Positions 1 to 6,381 of a stretch of 37,847 nt of DNA are shown in pieces. The stretch is from an uncultured Bacteroidota bacterium (GTDB taxonomy: Bacteria > Bacteroidota > Bacteroidia > Bacteroidales > P3). Positions within the stretch are counted from its first letter, which is position 1. The number at the start of each line of letters is the position of its first letter. Location of the stretch: NCBI GenBank assembly GCA_902775135.1, contig CACYKY010000019.1:1-37847 (forward strand), written 5' to 3'. A program made the translations under genes and the position numbers. The notes below the pieces were generated by a model. It was not told where the DNA came from and made no database searches. It worked only from the letters and a program-made list of their open reading frames with translations.

Positions 1-106
1 CGGGCGGCTGACAACCGAAAACAGTCGATAGTTATTAACCCGTCAACTGATTTCAGTCGCAAGTCACAAAAGTGACAACCTAAATCAGCAAACCACAAAT
101 CGATCA

Positions 107-260
107 AACCCCATCCCAACTCCGACCCAACTCCGACTCAACTCCGACCCAACTCCGACTCAACGCCGACCCAACTCCGACCCAACTCCGACCCAACTCC
201 GACCCAACTCCGACCCAACTCCAACCTAAATCCGACTCAACCCCAACCCCACTCCGACCA
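107..260. repeat. 11-bp tandem array, about 14 units
   Basis: Fourteen consecutive 11-base units with consensus AACTCCGACCC run without any spacing change. The central units (118-216) are nearly identical, with alternation between CCC and CTC at the unit end, and the outer units decay. Eleven is not a multiple of three, and the array has no stop codon on the minus strand, so it produces a spurious 82-codon open frame there. There is no longer unique spacer, so this is not a CRISPR array. Related 11-bp units occur at 950-1004 and 36400-36454. Confidence 0.95.
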
Positions 261-352
261 TTAATGAAACCAGCAAAACAAAGTGAAATGGCAGAAACCC
301 ACACCCCCTCAAACATTTGCCAACCGTCCCCAACTATCCTTTTAGCAGACAC

Positions 353-386
353 AAAAAAAACCTCCGGAGCAAGACTGCTCCAGAGG
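353..386 (-). terminator. Rho-independent terminator of the rpmG operon
   Basis: On the minus strand CCTC and GGAGCA arms pair with TGCTCC and GAGG around an AGTC/GTCT-type loop with one internal mismatch, followed by a run of eight T. It lies 48 bases beyond the DUF4295 stop codon and closes that operon. Confidence 0.85.
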
Positions 387-433
387 CCAAAACAAAAGCG
401 TATGAAAAAAATTATTACCTTCTGGATAAAAAA

Positions 434-589
434 TTATTTCTTTTTCAGATATTCCTGCACGCTGTCGGAAGGAACGATTTCCTCGGAGAACATGTAAGCG
501 TTGGTCTTCGGCGAGCGGACCATGCGAATCACTTTAGCATAACTTTTGCCGGTCGAGGTCTTAAGGGTAGCAACAACTTTCTTTGCCAT
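434..589 (-). CDS. DUF4295 family small basic protein
   Basis: A 51-residue lysine-rich protein starting MAKKVVATLKTSTGKSY and ending in a lysine run. It matches the short DUF4295 family that in Bacteroidetes is encoded directly after rpmG and is generally taken to be ribosome-associated; its biochemical role is not established. The start is the only ATG in a suitable place, 25 bases after the rpmG stop. In many Bacteroidetes rpmB precedes and ftsY follows this pair; here neither is present, since the gene is followed by a terminator at 353-386. Assignment rests on length, composition and position next to rpmG. Confidence 0.85.
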   Translation of the reverse strand: MAKKVVATLKTSTGKSYAKVIRMVRSPKTNAYMFSEEIVPSDSVQEYLKKK

Positions 590-614
590 AGTCTAATCTC
601 TCCTATTATTACTA

Positions 615-803
615 TTACTTGATTTCTTTGTGAACGGTCATTTTCTTCAAGAAGGGGTTGTATTTCTTGAGCTCGAGGCGCTCAGGAGTGTTCTTCTTGT
701 TCTTGGTGGTGATGTAGCGGCTCATGCCGGGAACGCCGCTAGCCTTCTGTTCGGTGCACTCAAGGATGACTTGAACGCGTGCGTCTTTATTTTTCTTTGC
801 CAT
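615..803 (-). CDS. rpmG: 50S ribosomal protein L33
   Basis: A 62-residue basic protein, [18 protein letters not shown] at the N terminus, with the L33 signature around [23 protein letters not shown] and a lysine-rich C terminus. It is a component of the large ribosomal subunit. The frame stays open for 25 more codons upstream, but the ATG at 803 is preferred because it gives the normal L33 length and N-terminal MAKK, and the upstream part lies in the leader between promoter (890-898) and gene. Only a single cysteine is visible, so this looks like the zinc-free type of L33. rpmB, its usual neighbour, is not present upstream. Confidence 0.93.
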   Translation of the reverse strand: MAKKNKDARVQVILECTEQKASGVPGMSRYITTKNKKNTPERLELKKYNPFLKKMTVHKEIK

Positions 804-889
804 GTCTTTATTGTTTTCTATTTCATAACCGACTGAATTCCAAGAGGGAAAGAGCATCACAATCGTCTCATTGGCCATTCAAATCGGAT

Positions 890-898
890 GCAAAGATA
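890..898 (-). promoter_or_regulatory. -7 box of the rpmG-DUF4295 operon
   Basis: TATCTTTGC on the minus strand matches the Bacteroidetes TAnnTTTG box. It predicts transcription starting near 885 and a leader of about 80 bases before rpmG. Confidence 0.75.
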
Positions 899-949
899 CA
901 ACTTTTTTTTCATCCGACAAAAAAAATCTCATTTTTTTGCATTTTTTTT

Positions 950-1004
950 AATACCAAGGCAATGTCAACCTAATCCCAACCCAATGCCAACCCAATTCCT
1001 CCCT
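950..1004. repeat. 11-bp tandem array, about 5 units
   Basis: Five 11-base units, best seen as AATGTCAACCT, AATCCCAACCC and AATGCCAACCC at 961-993, with degenerate flanking units. The unit length and the AAnnCCnACCC frame match the larger array at 107-260, and AATGTCAAC recurs in the array at 36411-36443. Confidence 0.75.
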
Positions 1005-1086
1005 TTTCCATTACTCACCCTCATGAATCAGATGGCAAACACGAGTTTTTTTTTCCATTTTTCAAACAAGGATGAGAAAAATTATG

Positions 1087-1094
1087 TATATTTG
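1087..1094 (+). promoter_or_regulatory. -7 box of pfkA
   Basis: TATATTTG matches TAnnTTTG, 87 bases before the pfkA ATG. No clear TTTG -33 element is visible at the usual distance; the upstream DNA is T-rich. Confidence 0.65.
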
Positions 1095-1181
1095 TAATCC
1101 ACACCGCAGGTGGGCAATCGGCGTAACGGCATGTTGTCCAATGTGGTGCATAATAAATATAATATAGTAAAACAATAATAT

Positions 1182-2282
1182 ATGGCACTAAAACGTGTAA
1201 TGGTATTGACCGGAGGCGGCGACTGCCCCGGATTGAACGCGGTAATACGCGGCATCGTGAAGCGCGCTGCGCAAGAGAGCGACTGGGAAGTCATCGGCTG
1301 CGTGGAGTCGTTCAACGGCGTGCTGCGGGAGCCGACAGAGATTGTGATGCTCGACGAAAAGACCGTCGAGGGCCTTCAGATTCAGGGTGGCACCATTCTG
1401 GGCACCACCAACAAGGGCGGTCCCTTTGCTTGGCCCGTGAAGAACAACGACGGCACATGGACCACAGTGGACCGCAGCGACGAGATGCTGCGCAAGTTGC
1501 AATACATGGGTGTCGACGCTGTCATCAACATCGGCGGCGACGGCAGCCAACGCATCTCCCTGGGCTTGGCCAAGAAGGGGCTGAAGATTGTCGGCGTGCC
1601 CAAAACCATCGACAACGACCTCTCGCTCACCGACTACACCTTCGGCTTCCAAACCGCCGTACAGATCTGCACCGACGCTATCGACAAACTGGTGACCACC
1701 GCAGCATCGCACAACCGTGTCTTCATCCTCGAGGTCATGGGTCGCGACGCCGGCTGGATAGCGCTGCACTCGGCCATCGCCGGCGGCGCCGACGTGTGTC
1801 TCATCCCCGAAATCCCATACGACATCCAGAAGGTCAAATCCAAAATAGAGCAGCGCTACAACAAACGTCGCGGCTACTGCATCATCGTTGTGGCCGAAGG
1901 CGCTATGCCCAAGGGCGGCACCGTCACCGGCACCGAGACCGGCGAAGTGGGCTACCAGCACGTCAAGCTGGGCGGCGTAGGCGAACAGCTGGCTGCCGAC
2001 CTCAAGGCCGCAGGCGTGGAGCACGACATCCGCTACACCATCCTGGGCCACCTGCAGCGCGGCGGCACCCCCATCGCCTTCGACCGTGTGTTGGCCACCG
2101 AGTTCGGCGTCCGCGCTATGGAGTTCGTTATGGAGGGCCGCTTCGGCCAGATGGTTGCCTACCACCATCCCGACGTCGTCGGCATCCCCCTGGAAGAGGC
2201 CGTGCGCGAGCAGAACCTCGTTTGCCCCGACAGCCGTCTGGTGCACACCGCCAAAGGCGTAGGCATCGAGTTCGGCGACTGA
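1182..2282 (+). CDS. pfkA: 6-phosphofructokinase, mixed-type (group III)
   Basis: This 366-residue protein phosphorylates fructose 6-phosphate to fructose 1,6-bisphosphate in cytoplasmic glycolysis. The N terminus shows the nucleotide-binding GGGDCPGLNA (residues 11-20), then GGDGS (118-122) and the catalytic PKTIDND (140-146). In this superfamily a glycine in GGDGS favours ATP while aspartate (GGDDS) marks PPi enzymes; the lysine in PKTIDND is shared with PPi enzymes. The Gly/Lys pair here is typical of the so-called mixed or group III enzymes, of which those with glycine use ATP. The length is longer than the 320-residue E. coli PfkA and fits that group. It has its own promoter and is followed by a strong hairpin at 2314-2346. 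Confidence 0.95.
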   Translation: MALKRVMVLTGGGDCPGLNAVIRGIVKRAAQESDWEVIGCVESFNGVLREPTEIVMLDEKTVEGLQIQGGTILGTTNKGGPFAWPVKNNDGTWTTVDRSDEMLRKLQYMGVDAVINIGGDGSQRISLGLAKKGLKIVGVPKTIDNDLSLTDYTFGFQTAVQICTDAIDKLVTTAASHNRVFILEVMGRDAGWIALHSAIAGGADVCLIPEIPYDIQKVKSKIEQRYNKRRGYCIIVVAEGAMPKGGTVTGTETGEVGYQHVKLGGVGEQLAADLKAAGVEHDIRYTILGHLQRGGTPIAFDRVLATEFGVRAMEFVMEGRFGQMVAYHHPDVVGIPLEEAVREQNLVCPDSRLVHTAKGVGIEFGD

Positions 2283-2313
2283 CATTGTTGTCCACCCTCA
2301 TCAATACGCAACC

Positions 2314-2346
2314 TGCATACCTGCAATGGCCAATTGCAGGTATGCA
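2314..2346 (+). terminator. Perfect 14-bp hairpin after pfkA
   Basis: A 14-base arm beginning TGCATACCTGC pairs perfectly with its reverse complement around a GGCCA loop, 32 bases past the pfkA stop. No T-run follows, so it may be a weak terminator, an RNA-stabilising 3' hairpin or a protein-binding palindrome. Confidence 0.55.
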
Positions 2347-2456
2347 CGGTGAAAATGCATAAATGGAACAACACCGTTAGGGGAACCGAACACCGCTTAA
2401 TTAAATCAAATAAAGTGAGGAACAGATTGAACCGAAACAACAAACACATTGAGACT

Positions 2457-2669
2457 ATGAACGAACACCCGAAATACAACTGGAGTTATGCTGTGGCGTT
2501 TTTCCTGTTTGATTATCCAATGCTGATAGTGGCCGACTGGATTACCGACGGCTGGCACAATATTCATTGGGGCGTCACTGCTATCGAGGCAATTATCATT
2601 TCTGTTTTATTCACCCTCACCCTGCACTTGATTCAGAAATTCGGAAAGAAAGACAAAAAAACAAGTTGA
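2457..2669 (+). CDS. Small two-helix membrane protein of unknown function
   Basis: A 70-residue protein with two hydrophobic segments at about residues 10-30 and 39-60 and a lysine-rich tail ending KFGKKDKKTS, which predicts a small inner-membrane protein with a cytoplasmic C terminus. No family is recognised. The frame extends upstream to an ATG inside the 2314-2346 hairpin, but the ATG at 2457 is preferred because the extra residues are non-hydrophobic and overlap the hairpin. The stop codon TGA overlaps the ATG of the 20-codon LOG-like remnant (2669), suggesting translational coupling with what follows. Confidence 0.65.
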   Translation: MNEHPKYNWSYAVAFFLFDYPMLIVADWITDGWHNIHWGVTAIEAIIISVLFTLTLHLIQKFGKKDKKTS

Positions 2670-2731
2670 TGCACATAGCAGTCTTCTGCGGGGCGTCGCT
2701 CCCGCGCAACACACAACACCAACAGCCATGA
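2669..2731 (+). pseudogene. Duplicated 5' end of the LOG gene, 20-codon remnant
   Basis: The first 42 bases (2669-2710) match the first 42 bases of the LOG gene at 3269-3310 with four differences, giving MHIAVFCGASLPRN against MNIAVFCGSSLPRN. After the asparagine the similarity stops and the frame closes at TGA 2729-2731. The ATG overlaps the previous stop (TGATG) and the TGA overlaps the ATG of the next gene (2728), so it could still be translated as a linker peptide. The pattern suggests that the 2728-3267 gene was placed into or beside the LOG start by a duplication event. Confidence 0.75.
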
Positions 2732-3267
2732 TGAAAAAACTGATTGTTATAGCGACCCTCCTGACGCTCACGACAACGGCCTTTTCGCAGGAAACGTTTC
2801 GACACAGGTGGAACCTGGGGGAAAAGATGATGGTGGGAATTTCAACACCGATGCTGCCTTTATTAGGTGCGGAAGTGGATTTCAGCCACCGCGTGTCCGA
2901 CACAAGATGGCGTTGGGGCGTGGCTCCCGGTGTTCTTGTTAGTGGCTTCGAATATTTTGATGAATCGGAAGATGAGTTCTTACGTTCCTTCGGACATATT
3001 TATGTCAAAGGATATGCCGATTATGCTTTTTCCGTACTCCCGGACAAACTCACAAGCGTAGTGGCCTTTTATCTACATGGTGGCATAGCTCCAAGTTGGC
3101 TTGGCGAAAACATGAACACCCACTGGGACCAAGGACTCTCGGCGATGGGAGAACTGGGTGTGGGTATGGACGGGGGCTTTATCCGTATGGAATTAGATGC
3201 CGGCTTTGACAAACGGGGGCTGATGGGTGTCTATTTGTCTCTAGGTTTATATTTTGGAAAGAAATAA
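2728..3267 (+). CDS. Secreted outer-membrane beta-barrel-like protein
   Basis: A 179-residue protein with a signal peptide (MMKKLIVIATLLTLTTTAFSQ, cleavage expected near residue 21). The mature part is rich in alternating hydrophobic and aromatic residues and glycine (for example GYADYAFSV and GVYLSLGLYFGKK at the end), as in small outer-membrane beta-barrels of Bacteroidetes. A specific family or ligand is not recognised. It lies between two copies of the LOG gene start; its stop is one base before the LOG ATG, so the two genes are probably translated from one message. Third-position GC is visibly lower than in the LOG gene, consistent with a different history. Confidence 0.7.
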   Translation: MMKKLIVIATLLTLTTTAFSQETFRHRWNLGEKMMVGISTPMLPLLGAEVDFSHRVSDTRWRWGVAPGVLVSGFEYFDESEDEFLRSFGHIYVKGYADYAFSVLPDKLTSVVAFYLHGGIAPSWLGENMNTHWDQGLSAMGELGVGMDGGFIRMELDAGFDKRGLMGVYLSLGLYFGKK

Positions 3268-3268
3268 A

Positions 3269-3835
3269 ATGAACATAGCAGTCTTCTGCGGCTCGTCGCT
3301 GCCGCGCAACAAGGAAATCGTCGAGGCCGCCACCGCCCTCGGCCGCCGCATCGCCCAGGAGGGGCACACCCTCGTCTATGGCGGAAGCAATCTCGGCCTC
3401 ATGGGCGTGGTCAGCGGCGCGGCGCTGGAGGAGGGAGGCCGCGTCGTCGGCGTCATCCCCAACCTCTTCAGCGACGACATCATCCACTCGCAGCGCGTCA
3501 CCGAGCTCGTCCGCGTCGGCAGCATGGCCGAGCGCAAGGAACGCATCCTCGCCCTCTGCGACGCCTTCATCGCCCTCCCCGGCGGCATCGGCACCATCGA
3601 CGAGGTCTCCGAAGTCATGGTCATGAACCAACTGCAGATAGTCGACGGTAAAAGAATATTGGACGGCACCTACAAGACCAAACCCATGATACTCCTCAAC
3701 ATCGACGGCTACTACAACCCCTTCCTCGACCAGCTCCGCCTCGTCAAAGAGGAGGGCCTCATGCGCAGCGACGCCGGGCTGGTGGCGCTTAATTCCGTTC
3801 TAGATGTTCTAGAGTATCTAGATAATCTAGATTAA
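3269..3835 (+). CDS. LOG family (cytokinin riboside monophosphate phosphoribohydrolase-like) protein
   Basis: A 188-residue Rossmann-fold protein of the LOG (lonely guy) / TIGR00730 family. The diagnostic PGGIGTIDE is at residues 104-112, the glycine-rich YGGSNLGLMG at 37-46 and the arginine-containing MAERKER at 86-92. Family members cleave the N-glycosidic bond of adenosine-type monophosphates, releasing base and ribose 5-phosphate; the bacterial substrate in vivo is uncertain. The ATG at 3269 is chosen over one five codons upstream because that one lies inside the preceding gene and homologues start M-x-I-A-V-F-C-G. The C terminus (LDVLEYLDNLD) is encoded by a 9-bp repeat running through the stop codon. 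Eleven bases separate it from the next gene. Confidence 0.9.
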   Translation: MNIAVFCGSSLPRNKEIVEAATALGRRIAQEGHTLVYGGSNLGLMGVVSGAALEEGGRVVGVIPNLFSDDIIHSQRVTELVRVGSMAERKERILALCDAFIALPGGIGTIDEVSEVMVMNQLQIVDGKRILDGTYKTKPMILLNIDGYYNPFLDQLRLVKEEGLMRSDAGLVALNSVLDVLEYLDNLD

Positions 3836-3844
3836 CTAGAAAAG
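3800..3844. repeat. 9-bp CTAGA tandem array across the LOG stop codon
   Basis: CTAG occurs at 3800, 3809, 3818, 3827 and 3836, exactly nine bases apart, each followed by A. The units encode Leu-Asp/Glu-x triplets at the LOG C terminus, supply the TAA stop and continue into the intergenic gap. The A/T richness contrasts with the surrounding GC-rich coding DNA. Confidence 0.9.
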
Positions 3845-3846
3845 CG

Positions 3847-4554
3847 ATGAGCCATCTGTTGAGCAAGAGCAAATACATCCGGGGCCTGCAGTGCGAGCGG
3901 GCGCTGTGGCTCGACGTTCACGAGCCGCGCCTGGCGCGCTACACCGCCGAGCAGATGCGCCGCTTCGACCGTGGCCGCGACTTCGAGTACGCCTTCAAGT
4001 CCCGCTTCCCCGACGGCATCGACCTCAGCGCCGAACTGAAACGCAACGTCGACCTCTACCCCGCGCGCACCGCCGAACTCCTCGATTTGCGGCCGGGCAC
4101 GGCCGCAAAGACAGTCCTCTTCGAGGCTGGCTTTCAGTACGACGACGTGCTGGTGCTTGCCGACGTCGTCTGCCAGCGCGAGGACGGCAGCCTCGACATC
4201 TACGAGGTCAAGTCCGGCACCACCCTCAGCGACACCTACCGCCGCGACGCCGCCCTGCAGCACTACGTCATCTCGCACTGCCGCCGCATCCACAGCTTCA
4301 GCATCGTGTATAATGGGATGGATGGGGAGAATGGGGTTGATGGGCAGGAGGGGCGTTTCGCCATCGTCGACCTCACCGAGGAACTCGCCGCCGAGGGCGG
4401 CCGCATCGCCGCCAACATCGCCGGGATGAAGACCATCGTCCGCGCCACCGCCGAGCCCGACACCCCCACCGGCCAGCACTGCCTCACCCCCTACGCCTGT
4501 CCCTACCAGCACCACTGCCAGCAGGGCATCCGCCAGCTGTCGCTCTTCGGATAA
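3847..4554 (+). CDS. Cas4-like / DUF2779-type PD-(D/E)XK iron-sulfur nuclease
   Basis: A 235-residue stand-alone protein of the PD-(D/E)XK superfamily. Active-site residues fit D106 (LADVV), E120 and K122 (YEVKSG), followed by the RecB-family Q138-H-Y motif. Four cysteines at 16, 212, 218 and 224 have the Cas4/AddB arrangement (one N-terminal, three C-terminal) that holds a 4Fe-4S cluster. Such proteins act as DNA exonucleases; the N-terminal SKSKYIRGLQCERALW resembles the DUF2779 group. There are no cas genes or repeats nearby, so a CRISPR role is unlikely. A 9-bp in-frame array (4312-4356) adds an Asn/Asp-Gly-x repeat between residues 156 and 170. Its stop codon abuts directly the stop of the opposite-strand gene at 4555. 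Confidence 0.8.
   Translation: MSHLLSKSKYIRGLQCERALWLDVHEPRLARYTAEQMRRFDRGRDFEYAFKSRFPDGIDLSAELKRNVDLYPARTAELLDLRPGTAAKTVLFEAGFQYDDVLVLADVVCQREDGSLDIYEVKSGTTLSDTYRRDAALQHYVISHCRRIHSFSIVYNGMDGENGVDGQEGRFAIVDLTEELAAEGGRIAANIAGMKTIVRATAEPDTPTGQHCLTPYACPYQHHCQQGIRQLSLFG
4312..4356 (+). repeat. 9-bp in-frame tandem array inside the nuclease gene
   Basis: Five 9-base units of the form (A/G)ATGGG-xxx encode NGM, DGE, NGV, DGQ and EGR (residues 156-170). The array is in frame and sits between a beta strand (FSIVY) and the next (FAIVDL), where a loop would tolerate it. Confidence 0.85.
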
Positions 4555-5457
4555 TTAGAAACCATTCGGTAATTCCATCCAGCGGTACCATACGCCCTGC
4601 TGTTTGGTATAGATCCATGTGGGTGGATCTCGGCGTGCATGGGAGGGGATCTTTCTATATTTGAACAGGTCGCCATAGAATTCCCGACGCTCAAAATATT
4701 CCTTCAATTCGTCCACCGGATAGACAAGGAAGAATATACGGCCGCGGTACTTCACATAACCCTCGGCATTGCTAAATGCATCGGGATGGTATGTCGTGGT
4801 AACCGACATACAGACGGTGGCGCTGTCGAACGAGAACAGCGGCGACGGTATGTCCAAGGGCCACGGCAGCGTGGGGTCCACGCTCTTGAGTGTGTGAAGG
4901 TATTCTACGTAGTCGATACTCTGGGCGAAAAAGATACGCAGATCACAATACTCGCCACGCTTTATGCGTCGCGGTTGCACTTTGTGGTCATAGGTGTTGC
5001 ACTTGCCATCGATGACACGGTCGAGCAGCCGTTTCAATTCGCGGCTTACAATCTTGTATTCCGGCAGCGGAGCCAACATGGCTCCATCTTTGCTTCCATA
5101 ATTTTCCTGTACAATCGTTATAGTATCAAGCCAAATATTATCAAGCTGGTTGAGTTTAATCTCCACAAAAGTGAAGCCATCAGGTAACACACGTACCCCC
5201 TCGCGGCGGTAACGAATGTAGCCCGGTCTATCGATTGCGATGTCGTAGGTTCCTACAGTGTCAAGAGGTTTGATGACAAAGACGCCATCCCAATCGGTCG
5301 TTCCGTTGTGAACCTGTTTGCCATCCTTGAGGATGACGACACTTACAAACGGCAACGGCCCGCCTTTTGCATCGGTGACGATACCCTTAATACAACCCTG
5401 AGCCTGCCCGCCGACAGCGGCGAGCAGGCTCAGTAAGAGTATAAGTATCCGTTTCAT
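4555..5457 (-). CDS. Secreted protein with carboxypeptidase-regulatory-like domain
   Basis: A 300-residue protein with a signal peptide (MKRILILLLSLLAAVGGQAQ). Residues about 22-108 form a CarboxypepD_reg-like beta-sandwich (IKGIVTDAKGGPLPFVSV, then a DWDGVF turn), the module found at the N terminus of many Bacteroidetes surface proteins. The remainder (110-300) is not recognised; it contains GEYCDLRIFFAQS and is rich in Arg and Tyr. No TonB plug or barrel follows, so it is not a SusC-like transporter. It begins five bases after the end of the YD-repeat gene and is likely co-transcribed with it. Its stop is immediately adjacent to the convergent nuclease gene, with no terminator between. Confidence 0.75.
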   Translation of the reverse strand: MKRILILLLSLLAAVGGQAQGCIKGIVTDAKGGPLPFVSVVILKDGKQVHNGTTDWDGVFVIKPLDTVGTYDIAIDRPGYIRYRREGVRVLPDGFTFVEIKLNQLDNIWLDTITIVQENYGSKDGAMLAPLPEYKIVSRELKRLLDRVIDGKCNTYDHKVQPRRIKRGEYCDLRIFFAQSIDYVEYLHTLKSVDPTLPWPLDIPSPLFSFDSATVCMSVTTTYHPDAFSNAEGYVKYRGRIFFLVYPVDELKEYFERREFYGDLFKYRKIPSHARRDPPTWIYTKQQGVWYRWMELPNGF

Positions 5458-5462
5458 CGGAA

Positions 5463-6293
5463 TCAGTTCGCCGGGAAGGCGATTTCGCGCTCGATGACCT
5501 GGTAGGGCACGTTGTTGCGGTAGATGGTCTGGCGCACCCAGTTGTCGTCCTCATCGTACTCGTAGACGTAGCTATGCTTCCAATTGAGGTGCTCGTCGTA
5601 GTTGAACGAGCTGATCTCGATGAGGTTGTCGTGGTCGTCGTAGTAGTAGGTGGTGAGGGCCGAGAGGAACTCGTCGGCATCGTAGAAGCGCCACTCGATG
5701 CGGTTGCCGCGAGCGTCGTATTTATACAGGTAGTGCTGCATGAGATCACCGTCGCGGTTGTAGAACTCTATCTCGGTGCAGTTGCCCTTCTGGTCATACT
5801 TGTATTTTCGCAGTTCAGTCATCTCGCCGTCCTGGTCGAAACTCTGCTCTTCCGTCATCAGGCCATTGACGAACTTGGAGCTTTCCTTCTTGGTCATCTG
5901 GTTGCCAAGATAGACTGTACGCTCAATGCGGTTGCCGTCCTTGTCGTTGAGGTAGGCGGTGCGACCGGTGAGCATCTTCTCGCGGTTGTACTCGTTCCAT
6001 CCGAGGCTGTAACCGTTAACATCGAAGAAATAGCTGTACCAAGTGTAATCGTTGGCTTTGGTACGGAACTTGTCTGCAAAGTTGCCGCGCTTGTCGAAGG
6101 TGATGCTGTCGATGCAGATGAGCTGACGACCTCCGTCACGGCCTCCATGGAGATTGTAGGTGTACTCAATCACATAGAGTGCATTGCCATGGATTCCCAT
6201 CTCGGTACGCGAGTTTTTGCGAGGCTTATGACCTGCCGCAAAGGCCGTTCCTGCAACGAGCAGGACCATCATGAGTGCGATATTTTTCTTCAT
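5463..6293 (-). CDS. Secreted YD/RHS-like repeat protein
   Basis: A 276-residue protein with a signal peptide (MKKNIALMMVLLVAGTAFA). From about residue 100 onward it consists of beta-hairpin repeats of the type YxYDxxGNxxExxxYxxDG (KYKYDQKGNCTEIEFYNRDG, then YKYDARGNRIEWRFYD and further copies), which resemble single RHS/YD repeats and wrap as extended sheets. There is no RHS core or toxin domain, so a structural or envelope role is inferred rather than a delivered toxin. A promoter box lies at 6315-6323, giving a short leader of about 18 bases. It is the first gene of a two-gene operon with the carboxypeptidase-regulatory-like protein. Confidence 0.75.
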   Translation of the reverse strand: MKKNIALMMVLLVAGTAFAAGHKPRKNSRTEMGIHGNALYVIEYTYNLHGGRDGGRQLICIDSITFDKRGNFADKFRTKANDYTWYSYFFDVNGYSLGWNEYNREKMLTGRTAYLNDKDGNRIERTVYLGNQMTKKESSKFVNGLMTEEQSFDQDGEMTELRKYKYDQKGNCTEIEFYNRDGDLMQHYLYKYDARGNRIEWRFYDADEFLSALTTYYYDDHDNLIEISSFNYDEHLNWKHSYVYEYDEDDNWVRQTIYRNNVPYQVIEREIAFPAN

Positions 6294-6314
6294 TTTTTAC
6301 AATGTTTTCAAAAT

Positions 6315-6323
6315 GCAAAGATA
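6315..6323 (-). promoter_or_regulatory. -7 box of the YD-repeat gene operon
   Basis: TATCTTTGC on the minus strand, preceded by an AT-rich stretch that includes the 7-bp repeat at 6336-6365. Confidence 0.75.
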
Positions 6324-6335
6324 CAACTTTTTTTT

Positions 6336-6365
6336 GAATTGAAAATTGAAAATTGAAAATTGAAA
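6336..6365. repeat. 7-bp tandem array ATTGAAA
   Basis: Four head-to-tail copies of ATTGAAA with a partial fifth lie between the cstA stop and the upstream side of the YD-repeat promoter. They fall where the -33 region and any upstream activator site would be. Confidence 0.85.
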
Positions 6366-6381
6366 GTTGCCAAGTGTATTT

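Larger units (their letters stand above)
1..433. other. Non-coding left end of the window
   Basis: No gene can be supported here. The stretch holds the 11-bp tandem array at 107-260 and the minus-strand terminator at 353-386, both listed separately. The first 75 bases are open in plus frame 1 up to a TGA and could be the tail of a gene cut by the window edge, but 24 codons are too few to judge. Confidence 0.6.
804..1181. other. Divergent intergenic region between rpmG and pfkA
   Basis: This gap carries the minus-strand promoter of rpmG (890-898), an A/T-rich stretch, a short 11-bp repeat array (950-1004) and the plus-strand promoter of pfkA (1087-1094). No protein-coding frame in it looks real. 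Confidence 0.7.

Noticed and set aside
1..75. Possible C-terminal end of a gene in plus frame 1
   Set aside because: Only 24 open codons, no recognisable motif, and the window edge prevents judgement.
107..260. CRISPR-like array
   Set aside because: The units are 11 bases with no unique spacers and no cas genes are near. The Cas4-like protein at 3847 is a stand-alone gene.
104..352. 82-codon minus-strand open frame
   Set aside because: It is made of the 11-bp array read in three shifting frames. There is no stop codon in the repeat, so the frame is open by composition only.
1188..2285. 365-codon minus-strand open frame opposite pfkA
   Set aside because: It mirrors a GC-rich gene with strong third-position bias; the protein is a low-complexity Val/Ala/Asp/His mix with no family features.
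5463..6293. RHS toxin
   Set aside because: Only isolated YD-type repeats are present; there is no RHS core cap, no DPxGL cleavage motif and no C-terminal toxin domain or immunity gene.
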